A stretch of 55,388 bases of DNA from Methylophaga sp. (GCA_002696735.1 NZSL01000007.1:148839-204226); one strand, 5' to 3'; positions 35,035 to 43,705 are shown, numbered from the stretch's first letter. Translations and numbers: made by a program. Notes: generated by a model not told the origin, from the sequence alone.

Positions 35035-35726
35035 TGACGAATTATCCTCGCCGTGCTTTCCACAAAATCCTGATGGGTTTCCAGTAACGATTGAATCACC
35101 TGATGTTGGCGCAGGTGTGCAATAGCTGTCGCAAGATGACCAGCCAATACCATCGGTTGATGTTGGTAATAACTGCCCCACTGTTGAGTTTTATCAATCA
35201 AACGCTGGGGATCAGCTTCACCTAACATGATGGTTGAGAGCTGGAGTCGAGAAATCAGATGCCTGACCTGGCGGGTTGCAGTGAATACCACCCACTGATA
35301 GTTAGCCTTATCCAATACGGCGGCCAGTAAAATAAATAATAATGGACTACCACTATTAAAACTGGCTGCCAAATTACCTATTTCGACCATGTCCGACCGT
35401 TGGGTGTGGACACCATACAACTTCAGGGTGTGTTCAACTGGCTGCGAAAGATATTGTTCCAGAAATAATGGGTGCTGCTGAACCGGTTGAAAACCAATGG
35501 CAGAGTCAATCTCACCCTCCATATGACTGGCGAGAAAGTACGGCAAAAAATGGCAGATTTCCGCTCCGAAAGCATCATTAAACCGCTCACTGATAAATGA
35601 CTGAACAGCCGGTTTATCAATTGATTGATTATCTATGAACGAAAGTGATTTATGTGGAAACAACAAACGTTGTTGCCAATGCTTTGCAGTCTTCAGTGTC
35701 GTATTATTTAATATGGTTGCTTCCAT
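35031..35726 (-). CDS. thermostable hemolysin family protein (T_hemolysin)
   Basis: 231 residues with the T_hemolysin signature: RFNDAFGAEICHFLPYFLA, GFQPVQQHPLFLEQYL, VEIGNLAAS, WVVFTATRQVRHLISRLQL, ADPQRLIDKTQQWGSYYQHQPMVLAG. The family name comes from a Vibrio delta-VPH protein; the fold resembles GNAT and acyl-homoserine-lactone synthase acyltransferases, so acyl transfer is a better guess than pore formation. It has no signal peptide. First gene of the ten-gene run; GGAG lies before ATG at 35726, and a PmrA/QseB box lies 46 bases upstream. Confidence 0.85.
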   Translation of the reverse strand: MEATILNNTTLKTAKHWQQRLLFPHKSLSFIDNQSIDKPAVQSFISERFNDAFGAEICHFLPYFLASHMEGEIDSAIGFQPVQQHPLFLEQYLSQPVEHTLKLYGVHTQRSDMVEIGNLAASFNSGSPLLFILLAAVLDKANYQWVVFTATRQVRHLISRLQLSTIMLGEADPQRLIDKTQQWGSYYQHQPMVLAGHLATAIAHLRQHQVIQSLLETHQDFVESTARIIRQ

Positions 35727-35771
35727 AAATCATCTCCAGATGTTTATGGTTGCCTAGCATAAAGCCGGATA

Positions 35772-35788
35772 CTTAAGAAAAGCTTAAG
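35772..35788. promoter_or_regulatory. PmrA/QseB-type box of the ten-gene operon
   Basis: CTTAAG-AAAAG-CTTAAG: two perfect half-sites with 11-base periodicity, as bound by PmrA/QseB regulators. It lies 46 bases before the first gene; TATGCT downstream on the minus strand can serve as the -10 element. The regulator itself is gene six of the operon, so positive autoregulation is likely. Confidence 0.75.
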
Positions 35789-35811
35789 CTGCTTTTAAAT
35801 CTAACAGTGAT

Positions 35812-35849
35812 AAAAAAAAGCCTGAAACTATCTGACAGATAATTTCAGG
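35812..35849 (-). terminator. intrinsic terminator of the dgkA/LTA-synthase-like operon
   Basis: On the minus strand CCTGAAATTATCTG and CAGATAGTTTCAGG pair (one mismatch), followed by CTTTTTTTTATC. It starts 26 bases after the stop at 35875 and closes that operon just before the PmrA/QseB box of the next one. Confidence 0.85.
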
Positions 35850-35874
35850 TCGGTTATTTATTTCCAGACTGTTT

Positions 35875-37839
35875 TTACTGTATTAAATTGGGCATATCGT
35901 AACGTTGTTCCCGATACAGCCATGAGGGTAATAGCACATGTGCCAACGCTTTTCGTTCATCTTCTGCAGCGGCAGGCCCGATGATTTTCAATTGCCGGGT
36001 ACTCGGTGAATAATATCCTTCAAGCGCCGTATTTTGCGGCCTGAGAACAGTGACTTTCTCACCCTGCATCAAGGCGTAATAGTCGGCAAATTGCATCAAA
36101 GCCCGGCCGCTCGACTGCTGCTCTCTTTCCAGACTTAAATCACGGCCAATCATCGGGGTTTCCGCACTTATTCCCATTAAGGATAACAAGGTAGGCGGCA
36201 TATCAATCTGACTGGCAACTGTGGGTATGCTCCGTGGCTGGATATCCGCGCCTAAAATTAGCCCTGGGATCTGAAAGCGCTCTATCGGCACTAAAGCATC
36301 ACCAAACACATTCAAGTCATGATCGGCAATCACCAGAAATAGGGTATCTTTCCAGTAATCGCTTTGCATAGCCTTATCAAAAAACTGGCCCAACGCATAA
36401 TCAGCATATTTCACTGTATTGGTATTACTGTGTTTAACAGGATTGTCTAATTCAATGCGGCCATCGGGAAATTCATAAGGTGAATGATTACTGGAAGTGA
36501 ATACCAAGCTGAAATAGGGTTGTCCTTCAGCATGTTTTTGTTGCAGTTGCTGGTGCGCTTTATTCAATAAATCTTCATCGGATACACCCCAACTTCCGGT
36601 AAAGACCGGATTGTCATAATCATGCTGATCAATCACCGACTCGAAGCCATTGCCAATAAAAAAGCTCGCCATATTGTCAAAGTGTGACTCTCCACCATAG
36701 ATAAACTCAGTGAAATAACCTTGTTGCTTTAATAGGTCGGCAATGGTGAAAAAGTTTTGTTGAGAGAGCGATAACTTCACCACACTTCGTGCAGGCGTCG
36801 GCAAATAGCCACTGATTACCGCCTCGATACCTCTCACTGATCGGGTGCCGGTGGCATAAAGCTGTTCAAACCACCAGCCTTTTTTCTTTAGGCGTTCAAG
36901 TTCAGGAGTGACAGAATATTCGCCGCCAAGCGATTCCACAAACGTAGCTCCCATACTTTCTTGCAGAATAATCACCAGATTGAGTGGCTTATCTCGCTGT
37001 ACAGAGGCCTGACGGGTATTCAAGGTGGGAAATTTACGCTGAGTATCTTCATCAATCCATGGATAATTTTTATGTAGTTCCGACAGGATCGCTTCATCAG
37101 TCATCGTGCCATACACTTCAGCAGCATTGGATTCGTGCTGCATATTGTAAATCGCAAAATATACTGACCAGGCTGAGTTCAGCATAAGACTATTGACCAT
37201 GGCATCCGGTGTCAGAGCAAAGCTGGACGGATTGGCAGGTCGATGACCAATAGACGATCGAATCATTAAAGCAAGTATCAGCAGCAACAGTGGCCAGGCA
37301 AGCCAAATCTTCCATACTGGCCAGGGTTTCTGATTATTGTTCAACCAGCACTGCAATAGTTTTACTGCCACGCTGCCGGAAATAATGGTGAGGGTCACTC
37401 CAATCAATAACGGCCAACGAAAACCCTGCCAAAGTGTGGCAAAGACTTCTTTTGGATAACGTAGATATTCCACAAATAAGCGGTTAGGACGCAGATCATA
37501 CTGACTGATAAACGCGGGGGTAGAAGCTTCCATAAAACTGATAAGGACAATAACCAGCACGCCCCAAATCAGCACCAGTTTTTGCCAAATCTTCCATCCT
37601 AATTGATTTGCCAGTAATGGCAAGCCCAGCGCCAATGGCACAAGCAGCATACCCATCATAATCAAATCTGCACGAATTCCTTGCCAGAAAATAGTGGGCA
37701 GTGATGTCGCAGCAACCACCCTATCCCACTGCCACACGACTAAGCCTATACGCGATAAACTCAGAATAACCAAGCCGGTGAGAAGCAGCTTTATCAATAT
37801 CAGATAAGGGCCAAAAAAAGACTGTAATTTAGTCATCAT
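35875..37839 (-). CDS. LTA synthase-like phosphoglycerol transferase (sulfatase fold)
   Basis: About 654 residues: five N-terminal membrane helices (to about 210), then a periplasmic alkaline-phosphatase/sulfatase domain with ILQESMGATF, the nucleophile region ATGTRSVRG, YGGESHFDNM, and the metal motif ADHD. Such enzymes move glycerol phosphate from phosphatidylglycerol onto an envelope acceptor and leave diacylglycerol. The start at 37839 overlaps the dgkA stop as TGATG with GAGG upstream. Pairing with a diacylglycerol kinase fits recycling of the product. The acceptor (glycan or lipid) is unknown. Confidence 0.85.
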   Translation of the reverse strand: MMTKLQSFFGPYLILIKLLLTGLVILSLSRIGLVVWQWDRVVAATSLPTIFWQGIRADLIMMGMLLVPLALGLPLLANQLGWKIWQKLVLIWGVLVIVLISFMEASTPAFISQYDLRPNRLFVEYLRYPKEVFATLWQGFRWPLLIGVTLTIISGSVAVKLLQCWLNNNQKPWPVWKIWLAWPLLLLILALMIRSSIGHRPANPSSFALTPDAMVNSLMLNSAWSVYFAIYNMQHESNAAEVYGTMTDEAILSELHKNYPWIDEDTQRKFPTLNTRQASVQRDKPLNLVIILQESMGATFVESLGGEYSVTPELERLKKKGWWFEQLYATGTRSVRGIEAVISGYLPTPARSVVKLSLSQQNFFTIADLLKQQGYFTEFIYGGESHFDNMASFFIGNGFESVIDQHDYDNPVFTGSWGVSDEDLLNKAHQQLQQKHAEGQPYFSLVFTSSNHSPYEFPDGRIELDNPVKHSNTNTVKYADYALGQFFDKAMQSDYWKDTLFLVIADHDLNVFGDALVPIERFQIPGLILGADIQPRSIPTVASQIDMPPTLLSLMGISAETPMIGRDLSLEREQQSSGRALMQFADYYALMQGEKVTVLRPQNTALEGYYSPSTRQLKIIGPAAAEDERKALAHVLLPSWLYREQRYDMPNLIQ

Positions 37840-38210
37840 CAGCCTCGCACTATTAATGGCCACAAGATGGTCAGCCAGGTAGCCAGAGCGATAATGAGGG
37901 CAATAAGCACCGCCAGAGAACCATAGTCTTTGGCTCGTCCCGATAGCAGATGAGGTTCGGTGCTAATACGATCAACAACGCATTCAAATGCTGAGTTCAG
38001 TGCTTCAACCATTACCACAAGCAATAAAACCGTGATCATGGCTAGTCGTTCAACGGATGATACCTCGAGAAAGAAACTGCCAATGCCTGCAATTAATAAC
38101 AGCAGAAAGGCTTGTCGAAAAGCGGTTTCATAACGCAGTGCAGCGAAAAGCCCCTGTATGGAATAACCAAAAGCATAAAGCAGCCGTTTGCATCCAGTAT
38201 GTTTTTCCAC
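37839..38210 (-). CDS. dgkA: diacylglycerol kinase (copy 2)
   Basis: 123 residues, three membrane helices, with VEALNSAFECVVDRIS and KDYGSLAVLIALIIA, close to the E. coli DgkA signature E-x2-N-[ST]-A-x-E-x3-D. It returns diacylglycerol to phosphatidic acid at the inner membrane. The start codon is GTG at 38210 with GGGG seven bases upstream. It is translationally coupled to the LTA-synthase-like gene, whose reaction produces its substrate. A PmrA/QseB-like box lies 48 bases upstream. Confidence 0.9.
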   Translation of the reverse strand: MEKHTGCKRLLYAFGYSIQGLFAALRYETAFRQAFLLLLIAGIGSFFLEVSSVERLAMITVLLLVVMVEALNSAFECVVDRISTEPHLLSGRAKDYGSLAVLIALIIALATWLTILWPLIVRG

Positions 38211-38257
38211 AAAATTGCCCCATTACTCAAAATGAGGCTAATGCTACGACACCAATA

Positions 38258-38274
38258 CTTAACTAAACCTTACG
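38258..38274. promoter_or_regulatory. PmrA/QseB-like box between dgkA and a small ORF
   Basis: CTTAAC-TAAAC-CTTACG keeps the 11-base spacing with 9 of 10 core bases (CTTAA/CTTAC). The distance to the dgkA start (48) is almost that of the perfect box in the neighbouring operon (46). It could serve dgkA, the divergent small gene at 38357, or both. Confidence 0.55.
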
Positions 38275-38356
38275 GAATTGAATTTTGTTTGATTAGTCAG
38301 TCTTTTTGTTTTAAATCTTGTCTAGAAGTTAATAGCATCAATTAACGGGAGACTTT

Positions 38357-38458
38357 ATGAGATCCAAACTAACTTTCTGGCACTATCTTGTTATGGGGAT
38401 TATTGCCTTTGGTTTTATTGATGCTGCGGTGATGTTTTATCTTGCCACCATGCATTGA
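38357..38458 (+). CDS. 33-residue single-helix membrane protein
   Basis: Short gene with a good ribosome site (GGGAG, five bases before ATG). The peptide starts MRSKLTFWHYLVMGII and has one hydrophobic helix (residues 8-30) with a basic N-terminus, so the C-terminus should face the periplasm. It ends two bases before the convergent GST gene stop. It is divergent from dgkA over a PmrA/QseB-like box, a setting like that of regulatory membrane peptides. I do not recognise a family. Confidence 0.6.
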   Translation: MRSKLTFWHYLVMGIIAFGFIDAAVMFYLATMH

Positions 38459-38460
38459 TA

Positions 38461-39432
38461 TCAGCGTCGGGTATGTGGACGATCCAGATTTAAGATTGGC
38501 CCGGCAGGAACCACACCCGTTGGATTAATCGTTTTATGACTACGATAATAATGATTTTTGATGTGTTGCATGTTGACGGTTTCAGCCACGCCGGGCCATT
38601 GATATAACTCACGAACGTATTCAGAAATATTCGGATAATCTTCAATGCATTTCAGGTTGCATTTGAAATGGCCGTGATACACGGCATCAAAACGAATCAA
38701 TGTGGTAAACAATCGCCAGTCTGCTTCGGTAATATCATTACCGACTAAATAGCGATTTTTGCTCAGACGCTCTTCAACCTCATCCAATGCATTAAATAAT
38801 GGAAAAACAGCCTCTTCATAAGCCTGTTGTGTGGTGGCAAAACCCGCTTTATACACACCATTATTAATGTTGTCGTAGACATCATCATTAATGGCATCAA
38901 TTTCTTGTCTTAACGCCTGGGGATAATAGTCACCGGCCTTGGCACCGATTGAATCAAATGCACTGTTGAACATACGGATAATTTCAGCAGATTCATTGCT
39001 GACCATCGTGTTCTGCTTTTTGTCCCACAACACCGGTACCGTTACCCGTCCACTGTAATCTGGATCGGCAGTGGTATAAATCTGATGCAGAAATTTCGCC
39101 TGATGCAGCGGATCTTCAATCACCCCTTCCGCGTAATCAAAGGTCCAGCCATGTTCCAGCATCAATGGATTGACTACCGAAAGGGAAATCATATCTTGCA
39201 GATTTTTAAGTTTGCGAAAGATAAGCGTTCTATGTGCCCATGGACAGGCTAAAGAAACATATAAATGATAACGACCCGCTTCAGCTTTAAAACCACCCTC
39301 TCCACTTGGACCGGCACTTCCATCAGCAGTCACCCAATTGCGGAACTGTGATTTGCTGCGAATAAATTTTCCCTGATTGGAATCTGTGTCATACCAGCGA
39401 TCGACCCACTGGCCTTCCATTAATAAACCCAT
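38461..39432 (-). CDS. glutathionyl-hydroquinone reductase (YqjG/Ecm4-type GST)
   Basis: 323 residues. N-terminal thioredoxin fold with the catalytic cysteine in LACPWAHRTLIFRKLKNL, then a C-terminal helical GST domain (YLVGNDITEADWRLFTTLIRFDAVY). The CPWA motif and length are typical of Xi-class GSTs that reduce glutathionyl-hydroquinones in the cytosol. AAGGAAGG lies before ATG at 39432. It stands alone on the minus strand; no ring-cleavage genes are near, so a general quinone-stress role is likely. Confidence 0.92.
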   Translation of the reverse strand: MGLLMEGQWVDRWYDTDSNQGKFIRSKSQFRNWVTADGSAGPSGEGGFKAEAGRYHLYVSLACPWAHRTLIFRKLKNLQDMISLSVVNPLMLEHGWTFDYAEGVIEDPLHQAKFLHQIYTTADPDYSGRVTVPVLWDKKQNTMVSNESAEIIRMFNSAFDSIGAKAGDYYPQALRQEIDAINDDVYDNINNGVYKAGFATTQQAYEEAVFPLFNALDEVEERLSKNRYLVGNDITEADWRLFTTLIRFDAVYHGHFKCNLKCIEDYPNISEYVRELYQWPGVAETVNMQHIKNHYYRSHKTINPTGVVPAGPILNLDRPHTRR

Positions 39433-39531
39433 AAAATACCTTCCTTAAAATAGTTAGATGTTTGCTGTAATTTTCATTGACTGTTTTATTGGCGAAGCTC
39501 ACAATTTGTGCACTTGATAGCGAATAAGTTC

Positions 39532-39927
39532 ATGAAACATCTCCACACACAGCAGCTTGACCAGCACCCTGCCAATTTCTGGCAACTGTTTGTATTGCTA
39601 TTTTTGCTTAATAGCCTGGCCTTTGCTGGCTGGGTAGATTTCCGTCAGGTAACGGTTTCAGCCCACTCCGGTTTTGTCGCCGAGTTCGATCAGCTTACCT
39701 TAGCTAATCAACGTGATCATTTCCGGTCCCTGTTAGATATTGAAAATCTGGCTACACCAAGTGTAGATGATGGTGATAACGAACAACACTGGCTGGTTTA
39801 TTCATCTGTTCTGATACTTCCTGCTGCGGCACTATTGCTTGCTGAGGATCTGTATTATTTGACGTTACTGATTATCAGTGACGGCAAATATCATTTACCG
39901 TTAAATCGCGCACCTCCACTCCAATAA
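39532..39927 (+). CDS. hypothetical membrane protein
   Basis: About 131 residues from ATG at 39532 (a GTG at 39508 is also in frame; neither has a strong ribosome site). Two hydrophobic helices, about 16-36 and 85-110, flank an acidic loop (LANQRDHFRSLLDIENLATPSVDDGDNEQ) that is probably periplasmic. I do not recognise a family. It ends 49 bases before the SecDF gene on the same strand and could be co-transcribed with it. Confidence 0.55.
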   Translation: MKHLHTQQLDQHPANFWQLFVLLFLLNSLAFAGWVDFRQVTVSAHSGFVAEFDQLTLANQRDHFRSLLDIENLATPSVDDGDNEQHWLVYSSVLILPAAALLLAEDLYYLTLLIISDGKYHLPLNRAPPLQ

Positions 39928-39976
39928 TCCTTTTAAAAACTTTTTTGTTTAACGAAGCTTTCTTCGAGGATTATGT

Positions 39977-42496
39977 ATGCGTTCATTCTATTCACGGGCT
40001 GTTTTATTCAGTCTGATTATTATTGTGGGCTTGCTTAGTGCATTGCCTAATGTGTTGCCGCAGTCTACGACACAACATTTACCTTCCTGGTTTACCGACA
40101 ATACCTTTAAATTAGGATTGGATCTTAGTGGTGGTTCCCATTTGCTGATGCAGGTGGATATCGATGATTTACGACTAAATGATCATCAGCAATTAGCTGA
40201 ACAGATCACAGATGCTTTACGTGAGGCAAGAATCTTTATTCAGCCAGTTTCAGTCAATAAAAACCAGCTGATTATCATCCCAAAAGATTCCAACCGCCTG
40301 ACTGAAATCAAGCAAATCGCTCGTTCCTATATAAAAGATCCAAAAGGTGGTTTGGCCTTGTTTTCAATAGAGGATGACCATAATCGCTTAACCATTACCC
40401 CCACTAAAGCGCATAGCGAAAATCTTACGAAAGATGCCGTTGAACATAGCTTGAAAGTTGTTCGGCAGCGTCTGAACGAAAGCGGTCTGGTTGACCCGAC
40501 TATTACTAAACAAGGTAGTGATGGCATTCTGGTGCAATTACCTGGGGTGGATGATCCAGGTTATATCCGCACCCTGCTTGGAACCACCGCCAAAATGACC
40601 TTTCACTGGGCGGCTAATGCAGAAACATCGGGTGTAATCAAAGCTCAGGGTATGACTGAAGGTGAAGTCTATACTCTGGAAGAGCGGGTGGCGCTTGAAG
40701 GTCAGCATATTAAGGACGCCAATCTGGTATTCAGTCAGGAAAATGGCCAGCCAGTGGTCAGTTTTGAGCTGGATAAAGAAGGTGCCCGGTTGTTTGGTGA
40801 AATGACCAAGAACAATATTGGCCGCTCTTTGGCGATTGTATTGGACGATAAAGTTATTACCGCTCCGGTTATCCGCAGTGTCATTGCTGGTGGTCGTGGA
40901 GAAATCAGCGGTTCCTTTACGGTGGCAGAAGCCAATGAACTAGCTTTGCTGTTACGTGCCGGTGCATTACCCGCACCACTAAACGTTATAGAAGAACGTA
41001 CGGTGGGACCGGATTTAGGCAGTGATTCCATTTCGATGGGTATTACTACAGGGGTGATTGGTGCCATATTGGTATTGGTCTTTATGCTGGCTATTTACGG
41101 CAGCTGGGGTTTTATTGCCAGTTTGAGTCTGACGCTCAATATAGGTCTGATTTTTGGTGTGTTGAGTGTATTAGGTGCGACACTGACACTGCCTGGAATT
41201 GCCGGAATTATTCTGAGCATTGGTATGGCAGTTGATGCCAATATCCTGATAAATGAACGGATCCGCGAAGAAACCCGTCGTGGCAAACGTGCACTAATTG
41301 CTTTGGATGCCGGTTTCAGACGCGCTTATAGTACGATCCTGGATTCCAATATCACCTCATTGATCGCGATCAGTCTGCTGTTTATGTTTGGCAGTGGTCC
41401 AGTGCGAGGTTTTGCAGTGGCAATGGCGATTGGTCTGATTACGTCAATGTTTACTTCGATTTCTTTTACCCGGTTATTGATGGAATGGCGGGTAAAGCGG
41501 ATGCCAAAACAGGCATTACTAAGTATTTCGGGTATAAAGTCGCTGGATCGTCTCAGCAATAGCAAGATTGATTTTATGCGGGGACGGTTTGTAGGTATTA
41601 CCGTTTCTGCCATCCTGTCACTGGCAGCAATTGGTTTATTCTTTCAACCCGGTTTGAAATATGGCATCGATTTTAGCGGCGGCACGGTGATGGAAGTGCA
41701 GGCGCCAGATACCAATGTTGAACAACTGCGTAAAGCCCTGCAGGATAAAGGTTTTACCCAGGCAGCAATCCAGGAGTTTGGAGATAATGACTATTATCTT
41801 GTACGGTTACCTATGGAAGGAGCCGAACAAGTAGCGAGTGGTAAGGTGGTTGAAACCATCAAAACCACGGTAACGGAAATATCGGCTGATGCCAGTTTTC
41901 CGCGTGTTGAAATGGTTGGACCAAAAGTCAGTGGTGATTTCCGCGATGCCACTATTCTGGCCATTGTATTTGCCGGATTCGGCATGCTGGCGTATCTGTG
42001 GATCCGTTTTGAGTACCACTTTGCTTTAGCCGCTACATTAACCATTGCGTTAGATTTAACCAAAACCATCGGTTTTTTTGTACTGGCCGGGGTAGAGTTC
42101 AATCTTACGGCGGTTGCTGCGTTATTGGCATTGATTGGTTATTCGGTGAATGACAAAGTGGTAGTGTTTGACAGGGTTAGGGAAAATCTACGCTTAACGC
42201 CTGACAAACCGATGCTGGAATTACTTAATGAAAGTATCACTTCAACGCTGACTAGAACGGTCTTTACGTCAGTCACCACATTTCTGGCATTAATACCGAT
42301 GGCAGTTGCCGGTGGCAGCGCAGTAGCTAGTTTTGCTCTACCGATGTTATTCGGTATCGTGATTGGTACAAGTTCATCGGTGTTTATCGCTGCACCGATT
42401 GTGTTTTGGATGGGCCAGCAACGCTTACGCAAAGGTCTGCCACAATTACGACTTTCTGCTGAAGAAATGCAAAAGAAACTGGACGCCATTATGTAG
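39977..42496 (+). CDS. secDF: fused SecD-SecF protein translocase subunit
   Basis: 839 residues. SecD half: GLDLSGGSHLLMQVD (about 47), periplasmic P1 domain with VVRQRLNESGLVDP, AELALLLRAGALPAP-type end, six helices. SecF half starts near residue 515 with a first helix, then GLKYGIDFSGGTVMEVQ and six helices in all. SecD and SecF use the proton gradient to pull proteins through SecYEG. In most gammaproteobacteria they are separate genes after yajC; here they are one chain and yajC is absent. Possibly a second, specialised copy. GAGG precedes ATG at 39977. Confidence 0.92.
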   Translation: MRSFYSRAVLFSLIIIVGLLSALPNVLPQSTTQHLPSWFTDNTFKLGLDLSGGSHLLMQVDIDDLRLNDHQQLAEQITDALREARIFIQPVSVNKNQLIIIPKDSNRLTEIKQIARSYIKDPKGGLALFSIEDDHNRLTITPTKAHSENLTKDAVEHSLKVVRQRLNESGLVDPTITKQGSDGILVQLPGVDDPGYIRTLLGTTAKMTFHWAANAETSGVIKAQGMTEGEVYTLEERVALEGQHIKDANLVFSQENGQPVVSFELDKEGARLFGEMTKNNIGRSLAIVLDDKVITAPVIRSVIAGGRGEISGSFTVAEANELALLLRAGALPAPLNVIEERTVGPDLGSDSISMGITTGVIGAILVLVFMLAIYGSWGFIASLSLTLNIGLIFGVLSVLGATLTLPGIAGIILSIGMAVDANILINERIREETRRGKRALIALDAGFRRAYSTILDSNITSLIAISLLFMFGSGPVRGFAVAMAIGLITSMFTSISFTRLLMEWRVKRMPKQALLSISGIKSLDRLSNSKIDFMRGRFVGITVSAILSLAAIGLFFQPGLKYGIDFSGGTVMEVQAPDTNVEQLRKALQDKGFTQAAIQEFGDNDYYLVRLPMEGAEQVASGKVVETIKTTVTEISADASFPRVEMVGPKVSGDFRDATILAIVFAGFGMLAYLWIRFEYHFALAATLTIALDLTKTIGFFVLAGVEFNLTAVAALLALIGYSVNDKVVVFDRVRENLRLTPDKPMLELLNESITSTLTRTVFTSVTTFLALIPMAVAGGSAVASFALPMLFGIVIGTSSSVFIAAPIVFWMGQQRLRKGLPQLRLSAEEMQKKLDAIM

Positions 42497-42538
42497 ATAA
42501 ATTCAGATTTAAATTTAAACGCTAAGTAATTAATAATT

Positions 42539-42576
42539 AATGCTTTATGGTGAACAAGATCTCACTGTAAAGCATT
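42539..42576. repeat. inverted repeat between secDF and the antiporter gene
   Basis: AATGCTTTA and TAAAGCATT, nine bases each, 20 bases apart, with no T-run after them. It may be a weak terminator for secDF or an operator of the next gene. Confidence 0.35.
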
Positions 42577-42592
42577 TATCAAGGATAAAAAG

Positions 42593-43648
42593 ATGACGTG
42601 GTTGATGTTGGTTGCAGGATTAATTCTACTGATTATAGGAGCTGAATTACTGGTGAAAGGCGCCTCGCGTTTAGCAACCAGTTTCGGAATTCCCGCTTTA
42701 GTGGTTGGTTTAACGGTGGTGGCATTTGGCACCAGTGCTCCTGAAATGGCTGTCAGTGTCAAAGCGGCTTTTTCCGGTCAGGCTGAACTGGCCATCGCCA
42801 ATGTGGTGGGCAGTAATATTTTCAATATTCTGTTTATTCTCGGTCTCGCGGCTTTAATCATGCCGTTGATGGTTTCACAACAATTGATCCGTCAAGACGT
42901 ACCGATAATGATTGGCATCAGTTTTGTCGCGTTGTGGATGATTCAGGATGGCACCATTGGCAAACTTGAAGCAGCCATTTTGTTAGCTGGTGTTATTTTA
43001 TACACGGTGTTTCTGTTTTATCAGGGCAAAAAAACGGGCATTGATGCAACAGTAGAGGTTGATGAGAAACCGGCACCGACCTGGCTAAATATATTACTAA
43101 TTATCGTCGGATTAGCCTTGCTGGTTTTGGGTGCGCGCTGGTTGGTTCAAAGTGCGGTGACGATTGCCTCATCGTTTGGTGTCAGTGAAGCCGTTATTGG
43201 CTTAACCATTATCGCCGCTGGCACGTCACTTCCAGAAGTCATGACCTCTGTTGTTGCGACCATCAAAGGTGAACGGGATATTGCTATTGGTAATGTGGTA
43301 GGAAGCAATATCTTTAATATTCTGGCGGTATTGGGTTTGTCGGGTTTGTTTTCCCCTACTCCATTACTGGCAAGCGAACAGCTGATGCAGATTGATGTAC
43401 CTGTTATGTTGGCTGTGGCGATTTTATGTTTACCCTTATTCTTTTTGGGAAGCACGTTAAATCGATTTGAAGGCTTCTTATTCCTGGTGTTATATGTCGC
43501 CTATGTCTGGTTTACCATTGCAATGGCCTTGTCTTTACCGTACCTCCCACAACTGCAAGCCGGACTAGTCTATGGATTGGCTCCACTGGTTGGCTTTTAC
43601 GTGTTACTTTGCCTGGTAAACGATTTATTACGCAGACGCTATAATTAG
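42593..43648 (+). CDS. calcium/sodium antiporter (CaCA family, YrbG-like)
   Basis: 351 residues, ten helices in two inverted halves. The alpha repeats are plain: VAFGTSAPEMAVSV with ANVVGSNIFNILFILG in the first half, and IAAGTSLPEVMTSVVA with GNVVGSNIFNILAVLG in the second, carrying the ion-binding glutamates. It exchanges Ca2+ for Na+ or H+ at the inner membrane. AAGGA lies before ATG at 42593. Single gene; converges with htpX. Confidence 0.9.
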   Translation: MTWLMLVAGLILLIIGAELLVKGASRLATSFGIPALVVGLTVVAFGTSAPEMAVSVKAAFSGQAELAIANVVGSNIFNILFILGLAALIMPLMVSQQLIRQDVPIMIGISFVALWMIQDGTIGKLEAAILLAGVILYTVFLFYQGKKTGIDATVEVDEKPAPTWLNILLIIVGLALLVLGARWLVQSAVTIASSFGVSEAVIGLTIIAAGTSLPEVMTSVVATIKGERDIAIGNVVGSNIFNILAVLGLSGLFSPTPLLASEQLMQIDVPVMLAVAILCLPLFFLGSTLNRFEGFLFLVLYVAYVWFTIAMALSLPYLPQLQAGLVYGLAPLVGFYVLLCLVNDLLRRRYN

Positions 43649-43656
43649 TGTTAACC

Positions 43657-43701
43657 ATTATCTCTCACTTCAAATAGGTATTATTTGGGGTGAGGGATAA
43701 T
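43657..43701. terminator. bidirectional terminator between antiporter and htpX
   Basis: An imperfect hairpin of about 20 bp: ATTATC/GATAAT, CTCAC/GTGAG and CAAATA/TATTTG pair in nested order around GGTA, flanked by T-rich TTATTTT on the right. It sits between convergent stops 43648 and 43706. Confidence 0.6.
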
Positions 43702-43705
43702 TATT

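Noticed and set aside
35035..35181. N-terminal extension of the AMP ligase
   Set aside because: It overlaps the T_hemolysin gene in another frame, lacks family similarity, and the ATGA-coupled start at 35034 fits the family N-terminus.
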